Shown: positions 1-6,013, counted from the stretch's first letter. The stretch: DNA of 10,018 nt from JBFWNZ01 sp050250795 (GCA_050250795.1 JBFWNZ010000125.1:1-10018); one strand, 5' to 3'. Program-made: numbers and translations. Notes: generated from the letters alone by a model not told the origin.

Positions 1-380
1 ACCGCCGCGACCGGCGTGTTATCGCGATAGGTCGGAACGTTCTGATAGCGCAGCCCGCCGATGACCAGCGGCGCCGAATGCACCAGCAGCGCTTCCTGAT
101 AGCGGGCGGCCGCCTCGATCAGCTGCGCCACGCCCCGGGTACCGCCGGGACCGACGATGTTCTGATAGGACGCGGTCTTGAGCAGGCCGGAATCCGTAAG
201 CACGCGCCCGACCGTCCGGGCCGTGTCGTCCCAGCCGCCGCCGGCGCCGCCGGGGATCAGGAAATGCAGCTTGTCCGGCGCGGCCGCATGCGCGCCGCGC
301 GGCAGCCCGACGGCAGCCGCAGCGGCAAACGATCCCGCAAGGAAGCGGCGGCGGCTGAGGCCGCTGCGTCGGTCGATCAT
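1..380 (-). CDS. TctC-type tripartite tricarboxylate transporter solute-binding protein (partial, C-terminus off left edge)
   Basis: Periplasmic solute-binding protein of the Bug/TctC family, which delivers carboxylates to TctA/TctB membrane subunits; those subunits are not in the window. Reading leftward from an ATG at 380, the frame is open to the edge (126 codons). The N-terminus carries a twin-arginine signal: SRRRFLAG at about residues 9-16, then an Ala-rich hydrophobic stretch and an AHAAA cleavage region near residue 33. The mature part opens with LHFLIPGGAGGGWDDTAR, followed by an NIVGPGGTRGVAQLIE segment, both typical of the glycine-rich ligand loops of this family. A purine-rich ribosome site (GGGAGAGGGGAA) lies about 8 nt upstream. 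It follows the SDR gene by 83 nt on the same strand, so co-transcription is likely. Family assignment is firm; the ligand (tricarboxylate, dicarboxylate, aromatic acid or other) is unknown. The Tat signal is less common than a Sec signal for this family. Confidence 0.88.
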   Translation of the reverse strand, partial: MIDRRSGLSRRRFLAGSFAAAAAVGLPRGAHAAAPDKLHFLIPGGAGGGWDDTARTVGRVLTDSGLLKTASYQNIVGPGGTRGVAQLIEAAARYQEALLVHSAPLVIGGLRYQNVPTYRDNTPVAA

Positions 381-463
381 GGGCCGATTCCCCTCTCCCG
401 GCGGCAGTATGCAACAGACCGGCGCCGCATCGGAAGCCCGGGTATTCCCTTAAGCGCCAAGCC

Positions 464-1225
464 TCACGGCCCCATATACAGGCCGCCATTCACCTCAAGG
501 CTGGTCCCGGTCATGTAATCGGCGAGATTCGAGGCGAGGAACAGCGCGGCGCCCGCCACATCCTCGGGCGTGCCCAGCCGGCCCAGCACGACATCGGCCG
601 TGAACTTGCGCAACTGCTCCTCGCTGAGGTCGTCATTCATCGCGGTGCGGATGCGGCCGGGATTGATGCAGTTCGCGGTGATCCCGTGCGCCGCGCCCTC
701 GATCGCCATCTGCTTGGTCAGCCCGATGACCGCCGATTTCGAGCCGACGTAATGCGGGGTGTTGCGGATGTTGCCGCCCCAGCGGGCCGTGTGCGAGCCC
801 GTGTTGACGATCCGGCCATAGCCGCGGTCGATCATCCCGCCGATACAGATCTGGGTCACATGGACATAGGAGCGGACGTTGAGGGCCATCACCCGGTCCC
901 ATTCCGCCATCGGCATGTCGGCGATGGACCAGCGCTTGCCCTGTGCATCGGTCTTGGGCGAGACGCCGACATTGTTGCACAGGATGTCGGGCGCTCCGTT
1001 CTTCGCGATATAGGGGCGCAGCACACGCTCGATATCCTCGGCATCGCCCAGATCGACCTTGACCACGCTCACGCCCTTGCGCTCGGCGGCCAGCGCCTCG
1101 CCGGATGCGGTCGCGATGTCGGCCAGCACCACCGACTTGCCATGCTCCAGGAATGCCCGCGCCATCGCCATGCCGATGGCGCCGCAGCCGCCGGTGATGA
1201 GTACCTTGTCGCCCCGGATCTTCAT
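464..1225 (-). CDS. SDR-family NAD(P)-dependent oxidoreductase
   Basis: Classical short-chain dehydrogenase of 253 residues, expected to be cytoplasmic and to oxidise or reduce a hydroxyl/keto group. Visible motifs are the cofactor loop TGGCGAIG (11-18), an acidic residue at the end of the second strand (D36, favouring NAD(H)), NNVG (84-87), and the catalytic set N116, S144, Y159 and K163 (YVGSK). The NPGRIRT segment (188-194) and the C-terminal TGTSLEVNGG also fit. The Ser-Tyr spacing is about two residues longer than usual, because of an insert around RWGGNIRNT. The start at 1225 is chosen because GGAGGAAAG sits just upstream and the protein begins normally for the family; a longer reading into 1450 would overlap the divergent regulator. 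The substrate is unknown. Context (TctC protein downstream, GntR regulator divergent, aldolase and hydroxyacid dehydrogenase nearby) suggests catabolism of an imported hydroxy acid. Confidence 0.93.
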   Translation of the reverse strand: MKIRGDKVLITGGCGAIGMAMARAFLEHGKSVVLADIATASGEALAAERKGVSVVKVDLGDAEDIERVLRPYIAKNGAPDILCNNVGVSPKTDAQGKRWSIADMPMAEWDRVMALNVRSYVHVTQICIGGMIDRGYGRIVNTGSHTARWGGNIRNTPHYVGSKSAVIGLTKQMAIEGAAHGITANCINPGRIRTAMNDDLSEEQLRKFTADVVLGRLGTPEDVAGAALFLASNLADYMTGTSLEVNGGLYMGP

Positions 1226-1231
1226 GTCCCG

Positions 1232-1240
1232 CTTTCCTCC
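1232..1240 (-). promoter_or_regulatory. Ribosome binding site deciding the SDR start
   Basis: On the minus strand this reads GGAGGAAAG, a near-ideal Shine-Dalgarno sequence 6 nt before the ATG at 1225. It supports that start over upstream in-frame codons that would add about 75 residues without SDR homology. Confidence 0.8.
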
Positions 1241-1272
1241 GCTGATCGGCCCGGCCGCACCGGGCGGCGGGG

Positions 1273-1302
1273 ATTGAACACGACACCGCACCGGCTTGCC
1301 AA
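1273..1302 (-). promoter_or_regulatory. Candidate promoter for the SDR-TctC unit
   Basis: On the minus strand a TTGGCA box (1297-1302, five of six matches to TTGACA) is followed after 18 nt by TTCAAT (1273-1278, four of six to TATAAT). The predicted transcript would start around 1266, leaving a leader of about 40 nt before the SDR ATG. This is pattern matching only; alphaproteobacterial promoters are degenerate. Confidence 0.35.
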
Positions 1303-1305
1303 GCC
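1293..1305. promoter_or_regulatory. Perfect 13-bp palindrome, candidate operator in the divergent intergenic region
   Basis: GGCTTG-C-CAAGCC is a perfect inverted repeat with a one-base centre. It lies in the 169-bp gap between the divergent SDR and GntR genes and covers the candidate -35 box of the SDR promoter. FCD-type GntR proteins bind short inverted repeats as dimers, so this is a plausible repressor site. The link to this regulator is inference. Confidence 0.4.
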
Positions 1306-1335
1306 CGCGGCGGCATCCGCCGGCTGCGGCAAACC

Positions 1336-1363
1336 TTGCGGTGCGTCCCGAACCCGCTAGATT
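1336..1363 (+). promoter_or_regulatory. Candidate promoter for the GntR regulator gene
   Basis: TTGCGG (1336-1341) is followed after 16 nt by TAGATT (1358-1363), a weak sigma-70-like pair ending 31 nt before the ATG at 1395. Spacing is acceptable but both hexamers are imperfect, so confidence is low. Confidence 0.28.
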
Positions 1364-1394
1364 GCCGGAAGCTGCAACCCATCGGTCCGCCGCG

Positions 1395-2117
1395 ATGCCC
1401 GAAGCCACAGAGAGCAAGCCGTCCGACGCGCCGGCGGCGCGTCCGCGCAAGCCGGGCAGCCGCGCGCCGATGAGCCGGCGCGCCTATGAGGCCGTGAAGC
1501 GGCGCATCCTGGACAACGACATTCCCGGCGGCGCGCATGTGCTGGAGGAAGAGCTGGCGCAGATGCTGGGCATGAGCCGCACGCCGATCCGCGAGGCGCT
1601 GGTGCAGCTGGAGAAGGACGGGCTGATCGAACTGGTGCCGCGCCGCGGCATGCGCGTCCTGGCGCTCAGCCCCGACGACATCCGGCATGTCTACGATCTG
1701 CTGCAATGCCTCGAATCGCACGCGGCCGCCCTTGCGGCGCGCCACCGCGACCACCGCCGCATCGCGGCCAGGCTGGACGCCCCGATCGGCGGCATGCGCG
1801 CGGCGCTGGAAGCGGACGATCTGCGGGGCTGGGCCGAAGCGAACGAGCGCTTCCACCGCACCCTGGTCGATTCCTGCGGCAATCCCCGGCTGGCGCAGAT
1901 GGCCTATACCCTGCTCGACCAGTCGCACCGCGTCCGCACCTTCACCGTGCGCCTGCGCGCGCGGCCGGTGCGCTCCACCGACAACCACGCGGCGACCGTG
2001 GATGCCATCCGCGACGGCGACCCCGGACGCGCCGCCGGCATCCATGAGGCGCATAAGGGCGAATGGATGGTCGAGATGGACCGCCTGATGGCCGAGTTCA
2101 ACATCAAGATGCTTTAA
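1395..2117 (+). CDS. GntR-family transcriptional regulator, FCD (FadR) subfamily
   Basis: DNA-binding regulator of 240 residues. A Pro/Ala-rich N-terminal tail (1-25) precedes a winged helix-turn-helix: RRAYEAVKRRIL near 28-39, LEEELAQMLGMSRTPIREAL (50-69) and the wing VPRRGMRV (81-88). The all-helical FCD ligand domain spans about 93-235. Its metal/ligand histidines appear to be H154 (in ERFHRTLV), H198 (in DNHAATV) and H217 or H220 (in IHEAH). The position four residues before the FH histidine, often Asp, is Asn150 here. Regulators of this type usually sense a carboxylate and repress a neighbouring catabolic operon, which fits the divergent SDR/TctC genes and the downstream aldolase and dehydrogenase. 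No good Shine-Dalgarno sequence precedes the ATG at 1395; an alternative ATG at 1470 would only remove the disordered tail, so the exact start is uncertain. Confidence 0.93.
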   Translation: MPEATESKPSDAPAARPRKPGSRAPMSRRAYEAVKRRILDNDIPGGAHVLEEELAQMLGMSRTPIREALVQLEKDGLIELVPRRGMRVLALSPDDIRHVYDLLQCLESHAAALAARHRDHRRIAARLDAPIGGMRAALEADDLRGWAEANERFHRTLVDSCGNPRLAQMAYTLLDQSHRVRTFTVRLRARPVRSTDNHAATVDAIRDGDPGRAAGIHEAHKGEWMVEMDRLMAEFNIKML

Positions 2118-2137
2118 GGCGACCCGCGAATCGCCCG

Positions 2138-2167
2138 TTGTGCGGATACGATAACGTATGCGTTAAT
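2138..2167 (+). promoter_or_regulatory. Candidate promoter for the aldolase-dehydrogenase unit
   Basis: TTGTGC (2138-2143) and GTTAAT (2162-2167) are separated by 18 nt in the 84-bp gap after the regulator gene. The stretch is clearly more AT-rich than its surroundings. The interleaved palindromes at 2146-2165 fill the space between the two boxes, as expected for a repressible promoter. Pattern-based only. Confidence 0.35.
2146..2165. promoter_or_regulatory. Two interleaved inverted repeats, candidate GntR operator
   Basis: ATACG-N4-CGTAT (2146-2159) and TAACG-N4-CGTTA (2152-2165) are both perfect 5+4+5 inverted repeats sharing the middle CGTAT/AACG bases. The second centres on AACGTATGCGTT, close to the GTATAC-centred sites bound by many FCD-type GntR regulators. 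The position, immediately upstream of the RraA-fold gene and just after the regulator gene, fits autogenous or local control. Binding itself is inferred. Confidence 0.5.
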
Positions 2168-2201
2168 GCGCCGCCCGCCGTCTGAACCGGAGATTCGTTC
2201 C

Positions 2202-2882
2202 ATGGATTACGCGCAAGCCTTTCGCGGCATCGCCACCTGCGACCTGTCCGATGCCTGCGATGCGCTGGGCATCGCCGCCGTCACCACCGGCACGATCAAG
2301 CCCGTCTATCACGACTGCCCGAAGATCTGCGGCCCGGCCGTCACCTACCGGCTGACGCCCCAGGCGAACGGGTCGGTCGTGCTCGGCACGCTGGAGGCCA
2401 TCGCCGAAGCGCCGCCGGGGTCGGTCCTGCTGTTCGACGCCCATGGCTATGAGGACCGCACCGCCTGGGGCTCCATCGCCGCGACGGTCGCCGTGCAGCA
2501 CCGCATGGCCGGCGCCGTGGTCGACGGGTCCACGCGCGACGTCCAGACCATGCGGACCCTGCCCTGCCCCACCTATGCGAAGAGCACGGTGGTCACCTCG
2601 GTGCGCGGGCGGCTGGGCCTGGAATCGATCAACGCCCCGATCGCGGTCGCCGGCCAGCGCGTCGATCCGGGCTGGATTGTCGCGGCCGACGAGAACGGTA
2701 TCATCTGCTTCCCGCCCGACGACGCGCTGGAGGTCTTCCGCAAGGCCTATATGGTTGCGGCGCTGGAGGAAAAGGTGATGCGCGCGATCCGCGAAGGGGC
2801 CGACGCCGTCGCCATCCACAAGGAGATGCGCTACCACGCATCCTGGACCGAACAACTGGGTGAAAAAGGAAAGACAAAATGA
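2202..2882 (+). CDS. RraA-fold protein, HMG/CHA aldolase-like (dimethylmenaquinone methyltransferase-like family)
   Basis: Cytoplasmic protein of 226 residues with the RraA/HMG-aldolase fold. Characterised enzymes of this group (4-hydroxy-4-methyl-2-oxoglutarate / 4-carboxy-4-hydroxy-2-oxoadipate aldolases) use a divalent metal for retro-aldol cleavage giving pyruvate, and some decarboxylate oxaloacetate. Seen here are CDLSDACDALG near residues 13-23, a glycine loop APPGSVLLFD (70-79), the core GAVVDGSTRDV (104-114) with the key R112-D113 pair, and the family tail VDPGWIVAADENGIICFP (154-171). RD is the hallmark separating catalytic aldolase-like members, though RraA itself shares the fold, so activity is not certain. 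The start at 2202 is preceded by GGAGA 8 nt upstream; an in-frame ATG at 2166 lies inside the candidate operator and is unlikely. The stop overlaps the next start in ATGA, indicating translational coupling to the dehydrogenase. Old annotations as menaquinone methyltransferase are misleading. Confidence 0.88.
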   Translation: MDYAQAFRGIATCDLSDACDALGIAAVTTGTIKPVYHDCPKICGPAVTYRLTPQANGSVVLGTLEAIAEAPPGSVLLFDAHGYEDRTAWGSIAATVAVQHRMAGAVVDGSTRDVQTMRTLPCPTYAKSTVVTSVRGRLGLESINAPIAVAGQRVDPGWIVAADENGIICFPPDDALEVFRKAYMVAALEEKVMRAIREGADAVAIHKEMRYHASWTEQLGEKGKTK

Positions 2883-3895
2883 GTGGGGAGAAGATCGTCC
2901 TGTGGCGGCCGATGTACGATCCGGCCGGTGCCGAGAAGCTGCGCCAGCGCGGCGCGCAGGTGGAGGTGGTCGATTCCGACAACCCTGCCGACGTGAAGAA
3001 GGCGCTGGCCGATGCCAAGGCGCTCTGGGTGCGCTATCCGCAGACGGTGACGGCGGACATCCTGGATTCCGGCCGCGACCTCGTCTGCGTGTCGACCTCC
3101 GGCTTCGGCTACGACCGGGTGGACATCCCGGCCGCGACCGAGCGCGGCATCCTGGTCGTCAACAACCAGGGATTCGGCCGGGTGCCGGTGTCCGAGCACA
3201 CGCTGATGCTGCTGCTGGCAACGCTGAAGCAGTACATGTGGAGCGACGGCGCGACCCGCGACGGCAGCGCCTGGGACAAGCGCAGCGGCCTGCCGATCTA
3301 TGAGCTCGAAGGCAAGACCGTCGGCATCATCGGCCTCGGCTGGGTCGGCTCGGAACTGGCGCGCAAGCTGAAGCTGGCCTTCCACTGCCGGGTGCTTGGC
3401 TACGACCCCTATGTCGATCCGCGCATCCCGCTTCTGGTCGGCATCGAACGGATGGGCAACCTGATGGACATGCTGGGCCAGTGCGATCTGCTGTGCATGT
3501 GCCCGGAGCTGACCGAAGAGACCCGCATGATGATCGGCAAGAAGGAGCTGGCGGCGCTGCCGAAGGGCGCCTTCGTCGTGAACACCTCGCGCGGCCGGGT
3601 GCTCGACCTGGAGGCGCTGGCGGACGCCGTGGATTCCGGCCATGTCGCCGCGGCCGGAATCGACGTGTTCGAGCCCGAGCCCCTGCCGCCGGGCCACCGC
3701 ATCCTCAAGCACGACCGGATCACCGTCACGCCGCATATCGCGGGCATGACGATGGAAACCTCCATGCGCCTGACAGAGAACGCGGTCGAGCAGATGCTGA
3801 CCGTGCTGAACGGCGACGTTCCGCCCTTCCCGCTGAACCCCCAGGTCTGGGATGCGCCGCAGTCGCGGCGTCCCCGGCCGAACGCACCGCGCTGA
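2879..3895 (+). CDS. D-isomer-specific 2-hydroxyacid dehydrogenase, NAD(P)-binding
   Basis: Cytoplasmic oxidoreductase of 338 residues that would interconvert a 2-oxo acid and a D-2-hydroxy acid. The split substrate domain (about 1-105 and 300-338) surrounds a Rossmann domain with GLGWVG (152-157) and an acidic residue after the second strand (D176 in GYDPY), favouring NAD(H). The catalytic triad is complete: R238 in NTSRGR, E267 in DVFEPEP and H286 in TPHIAG. Substrate-loop residues STSGFGYDRVD (72-82) replace the more usual G-x-G-x-D-x-ID pattern, so the substrate may be unusual. The start overlaps the upstream stop by 4 nt (ATGA) and is preceded by AAGGAAAG, so coupled translation is likely. 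The pairing suggests that it acts on the oxo acid released by the RraA-fold enzyme, or supplies that enzyme's substrate; the direction is not decidable from sequence. Phosphoglycerate, glyoxylate/hydroxypyruvate and formate dehydrogenases are the nearest family alternatives. Confidence 0.92.
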   Translation: MSGEKIVLWRPMYDPAGAEKLRQRGAQVEVVDSDNPADVKKALADAKALWVRYPQTVTADILDSGRDLVCVSTSGFGYDRVDIPAATERGILVVNNQGFGRVPVSEHTLMLLLATLKQYMWSDGATRDGSAWDKRSGLPIYELEGKTVGIIGLGWVGSELARKLKLAFHCRVLGYDPYVDPRIPLLVGIERMGNLMDMLGQCDLLCMCPELTEETRMMIGKKELAALPKGAFVVNTSRGRVLDLEALADAVDSGHVAAAGIDVFEPEPLPPGHRILKHDRITVTPHIAGMTMETSMRLTENAVEQMLTVLNGDVPPFPLNPQVWDAPQSRRPRPNAPR

Positions 3896-3902
3896 CGGCG
3901 CG

Positions 3903-3933
3903 CGCACGACCGGGCCGGCGGCCCGGTCGTGCG
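3903..3933 (+). terminator. Strong hairpin terminator after the dehydrogenase gene
   Basis: Arms CGCACGACCGGGCC (3903-3916) and GGCCCGGTCGTGCG (3920-3933) pair perfectly over 14 bp around a 3-nt loop. The hairpin begins 7 nt after the stop codon. The following TTGT is only a short T-run, so termination may be partly Rho-dependent, but the position between two transcription units supports a terminator role. Confidence 0.75.
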
Positions 3934-3962
3934 TTGTACCCATCCGCCGCCGCGTCTAGTAT
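3934..3962 (+). promoter_or_regulatory. Candidate promoter for the MlaC-like to membrane-protein operon
   Basis: TTGTAC (3934-3939) and TAGTAT (3957-3962) are separated by 17 nt, directly after the terminator hairpin. The predicted leader is about 55 nt, with a weak GCCGCC/GGCGGC stem (3976-3999) inside it. The sequence TATCGTTCC at 3960-3968 recurs at the candidate promoter near 9381, which adds some weight. Confidence 0.4.
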
Positions 3963-4025
3963 CGTTCCGGTGCCGGCCGCCTCGATGCAGTGCGGCGGCA
4001 GACGGTAAACGGGGGGACGGATCGG

Positions 4026-4649
4026 ATGACGCGGCTCGCAGGGTGGGTTGCAGCAGCCCTTCTCGCTGTCGGCTTGCTCGGATCGGGCAGCGCCTTGGCA
4101 GCGACCGTTCCCGACGCCGCCAAGGCGTTCATCGAGACGATCAGCAACCGGGCCATCACCATCCTGTCGGACAAGACCCGGCCCCTTGAGGCGCGCGAGG
4201 AAGATGTCCGGCTGATCCTGAGCAGCGCATTGGCCATCGAAGCCCTGGGCCGGTTCACCCTCGGCCGCCATTGGGCACAGGCCAGCGAGGAGCAGCGCGC
4301 GGACTATCAAACCCTGTTCGCCGACTGGGTCGTCCGCAGCTATGCCCGGCGCCTCAGCGCCTATTCGGGCGAATCCCTGACGGTGCTGCGCGCCGCCCCG
4401 ATGGGCAAGGAAGACGCGCTGGTGATGACCCAGTTGACGCAGACCCAGGGAGCGCCGCTGTCCGCCGGCTGGCGGGTCCGCGACACCGGACCCGGCGGCA
4501 TGAAGATCCTCGACGTGATCGTCGAGGGCGTCAGCATGGTCGTCGCGCAGCGCGACGAGTTCGACGCCATCGCCCAGAAGAACGGGGTGAGCGGCCTGAT
4601 CGAGCTGTTGCGGCTGCGCGTGTCGCAATACACCGCAAAAGCGTCCTAG
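4026..4649 (+). CDS. MlaC/Ttg2D-family periplasmic phospholipid-transport auxiliary protein
   Basis: Exported protein of 207 residues, close to the size of E. coli MlaC, the periplasmic carrier that shuttles phospholipid between the outer-membrane MlaA complex and the inner-membrane MlaFEDB ABC transporter. A Sec signal peptide is clear: hydrophobic core 8-19 and ALA cleavage motif at 23-25. The body follows the family pattern: AAKAFIETISNRAITIL (31-47), GRFTLGRHWAQAS (75-87), QTLFADWVVRSYARRLSAYSGE (95-116) and DVIVEGVSMVVAQRDEF (163-179). The GGGGGGACGG stretch supports the start at 4026 over an in-frame GTG at 3990. No mlaD, mlaE, mlaF or mlaB gene adjoins it, and it instead heads a mixed operon, 24 nt before a Sel1 protein. 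It may therefore be an orphan paralog, as with HpnM-type relatives in hopanoid clusters. Lipid binding is inferred from the family. Confidence 0.85.
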   Translation: MTRLAGWVAAALLAVGLLGSGSALAATVPDAAKAFIETISNRAITILSDKTRPLEAREEDVRLILSSALAIEALGRFTLGRHWAQASEEQRADYQTLFADWVVRSYARRLSAYSGESLTVLRAAPMGKEDALVMTQLTQTQGAPLSAGWRVRDTGPGGMKILDVIVEGVSMVVAQRDEFDAIAQKNGVSGLIELLRLRVSQYTAKAS

Positions 4650-4673
4650 ACGGCCGCAGGGAGGGAGGCAGTC

Positions 4674-5504
4674 ATGTATAGCCGACCGATCGTCCGGCAC
4701 ATCGCAGCGGTGGCATTCGGCCTGGTCTGTGCCGTTGCGCCGGCCGCCGCTGCGGACTTCAAATCGGGCTGGGATGCGTATCAGGCAGGCCGCTTTGCAG
4801 AGGCGCTGGCGATCTGGCGCCCGCTGGCCGAGCGGGGCGACGGCAAGGCCCAGTTCAACCTGGGCGTCATGTATCGCGACGGGAAGGGGGTCGCCCCCGA
4901 TGCGGCGACAGCGGCGGCATGGTGGGCAAAGGCCGCGGAGTCTGGCGATTCCTATGCCCAGCACAATCTCGCCATGGCCTATATCGCCGGCGAGGGCGTG
5001 TCCAAGGACAATGCGCGCGCCGTCGCGATGCTCGAAAAGGCGGCGATGCAGGGCCAGATCCGTTCGCAATACGCGCTCGGCAAGATGTACGAGTACGGCT
5101 TGGGAGTGCCGCAGGATCAGTCGCTCTCCGCGCGCTGGGTTCTGATGGCCGCCGAGAAGGGCCTGGACAAGGCCCAATACAACATGGGCAAGCGCTACCG
5201 CGACGGAGACGGCGTATCTCAGGACCTTGCCAAGGCCGCCCAATGGTTCCTCAAGGCTGCCGAGCAGGGCTACGTCAACGCCCAGAACCATATCGGCATC
5301 CGCTATGCCCGCGGCCTGGGTGTCGAGCAGGACCCGGTGAAGGCCCTCATGTGGCTGACCTTGGCCGCCCGCCAGGGTCACAAGGCCGCAGAGCAGAACC
5401 GCAGCGACCTGCTGCCGATGCTGACCGCGGATCAGCAGGTCCGCGGCACGAAACTGGCCGACGCCTGGAAGCCCAAGCCGGCGACAGAAGCCGCGATGCC
5501 ATAA
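4674..5504 (+). CDS. Exported Sel1-like repeat (TPR-like) protein
   Basis: Secreted, probably periplasmic scaffold protein of 276 residues. A Sec signal peptide (VAFGLVCAVAPAAAA, cleavage near residue 27) precedes a TPR-like helix pair (WDAYQAGRFAEALAIWRPLAE, 33-53). Five Sel1 repeats follow with an exact 36-residue period (about 57-92, 93-128, 129-164, 165-200, 201-236), each matching A-Q-x-x-L/I-G-x-x-Y-x-x-G-x-G-V-x-x-D-x-x-x-A. The tail (237-276) is Lys/Pro-rich and ends without further repeats. Sel1 proteins mediate protein-protein contacts and often support envelope or signalling complexes; no catalytic residues are apparent. GGGAGG lies upstream of the ATG at 4674, 24 nt after the MlaC-like gene, and the peroxiredoxin follows after 23 nt. 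Partners are unknown but could include the other exported products of this operon. Confidence 0.9.
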   Translation: MYSRPIVRHIAAVAFGLVCAVAPAAAADFKSGWDAYQAGRFAEALAIWRPLAERGDGKAQFNLGVMYRDGKGVAPDAATAAAWWAKAAESGDSYAQHNLAMAYIAGEGVSKDNARAVAMLEKAAMQGQIRSQYALGKMYEYGLGVPQDQSLSARWVLMAAEKGLDKAQYNMGKRYRDGDGVSQDLAKAAQWFLKAAEQGYVNAQNHIGIRYARGLGVEQDPVKALMWLTLAARQGHKAAEQNRSDLLPMLTADQQVRGTKLADAWKPKPATEAAMP

Positions 5505-5527
5505 AATCAGCCGGAGGAGATGCACGC

Positions 5528-6013
5528 ATGACCATCAAGGCGGGGGAACGCGTACCGTCGATGACGCTCAAGGTCCTGGGCGAGGACGGCGGACCCAAGG
5601 ACATCGCCACCGACGCGGTTTTCAAGGGCAAGAAGGTGGTGCTGTTCGCCCTGCCCGGCGCGTTCACGCGGACATGCTCCGCAAAGCACCTGCCGGGCTT
5701 CGTCGCCAACGCCGACGCGATCCGCGCCAAGGGCGTCGATACGATCGCCTGCCTGTCGGTCAACGACGCCTTCGTGATGGGGGCCTGGGGACATATGCAG
5801 GGCGCCGGCGGCAAGGTGCTGATGCTGGCCGACGGCAACGCCGACTTCACCAGCGCCATCGGCATGGACATCGACCGCCGCGGCGCCGGCATGGGCACAC
5901 GCTCGAAGCGCTATGCCATGATCGTCGAGGACGGCGTGGTGACGCGCGTCGACGAGGAACCGGACGGCGCCTATGGCGTCTCAAGCGCCGAGGCCGTCCT
6001 GGCCGCGCTGTAG
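5528..6013 (+). CDS. Type II / Prx5-subfamily peroxiredoxin
   Basis: Thiol peroxidase of 161 residues expected to reduce H2O2 and alkyl hydroperoxides in the cytoplasm with glutaredoxin or thioredoxin as donor. The active-site motif P43-x3-T47-x2-C50 (PGAFTRTC) holds the peroxidatic cysteine. A second cysteine, C75 in ACLSVNDAFVM, lies 25 residues later, the same spacing as in plant type II peroxiredoxins, and is the likely resolving cysteine. SVNDAFVMGAWG (77-88) and GTRSKRYAMIVEDG (123-136), with a conserved Arg near the active site, complete the Prx5 pattern. No signal peptide is seen. GGAGGAG stands upstream of the start at 5528. It follows the Sel1 gene by 23 nt and ends 5 nt before the dioxygenase gene, so the two are probably translated together. 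Confidence 0.94.
   Translation: MTIKAGERVPSMTLKVLGEDGGPKDIATDAVFKGKKVVLFALPGAFTRTCSAKHLPGFVANADAIRAKGVDTIACLSVNDAFVMGAWGHMQGAGGKVLMLADGNADFTSAIGMDIDRRGAGMGTRSKRYAMIVEDGVVTRVDEEPDGAYGVSSAEAVLAAL

Noticed and set aside
1255..1294. Direct repeat CCGCACCGG at 1255-1263 and 1286-1294 in the divergent gap
   Set aside because: Short GC-rich repeat expected by chance at this composition and not positioned clearly relative to a promoter.
1296..1394. TTG start at 1296 for the GntR regulator
   Set aside because: The extension is low-complexity, covers the palindrome and candidate promoter, and has no ribosome site; ATG 1395 fits the family length.
1226..1450. N-terminal extension of the SDR protein to a start near 1450
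   Set aside because: It would overlap the divergent regulator gene, lacks SDR similarity, and the strong ribosome site at 1232-1240 points to the ATG at 1225.
633..2054. Long minus-strand reading frame of 473 codons across the SDR and regulator genes
   Set aside because: Its translation is Arg/Ala/Gly/His-rich with no recognisable domain and overlaps two well-supported genes in other frames; a typical high-GC shadow.
2118..2135. GGCGA/TCGCC hairpin after the regulator gene as a terminator
   Set aside because: Only a 5-bp stem with an 8-nt loop and no T-run; too weak to call.
3726..5525. Long minus-strand reading frame of 599 codons opposite the MlaC-like and Sel1 genes
   Set aside because: Antisense to genes with clear signal peptides and domains; its composition is that of a shadow frame and the apparent repeats mirror the Sel1 repeats.
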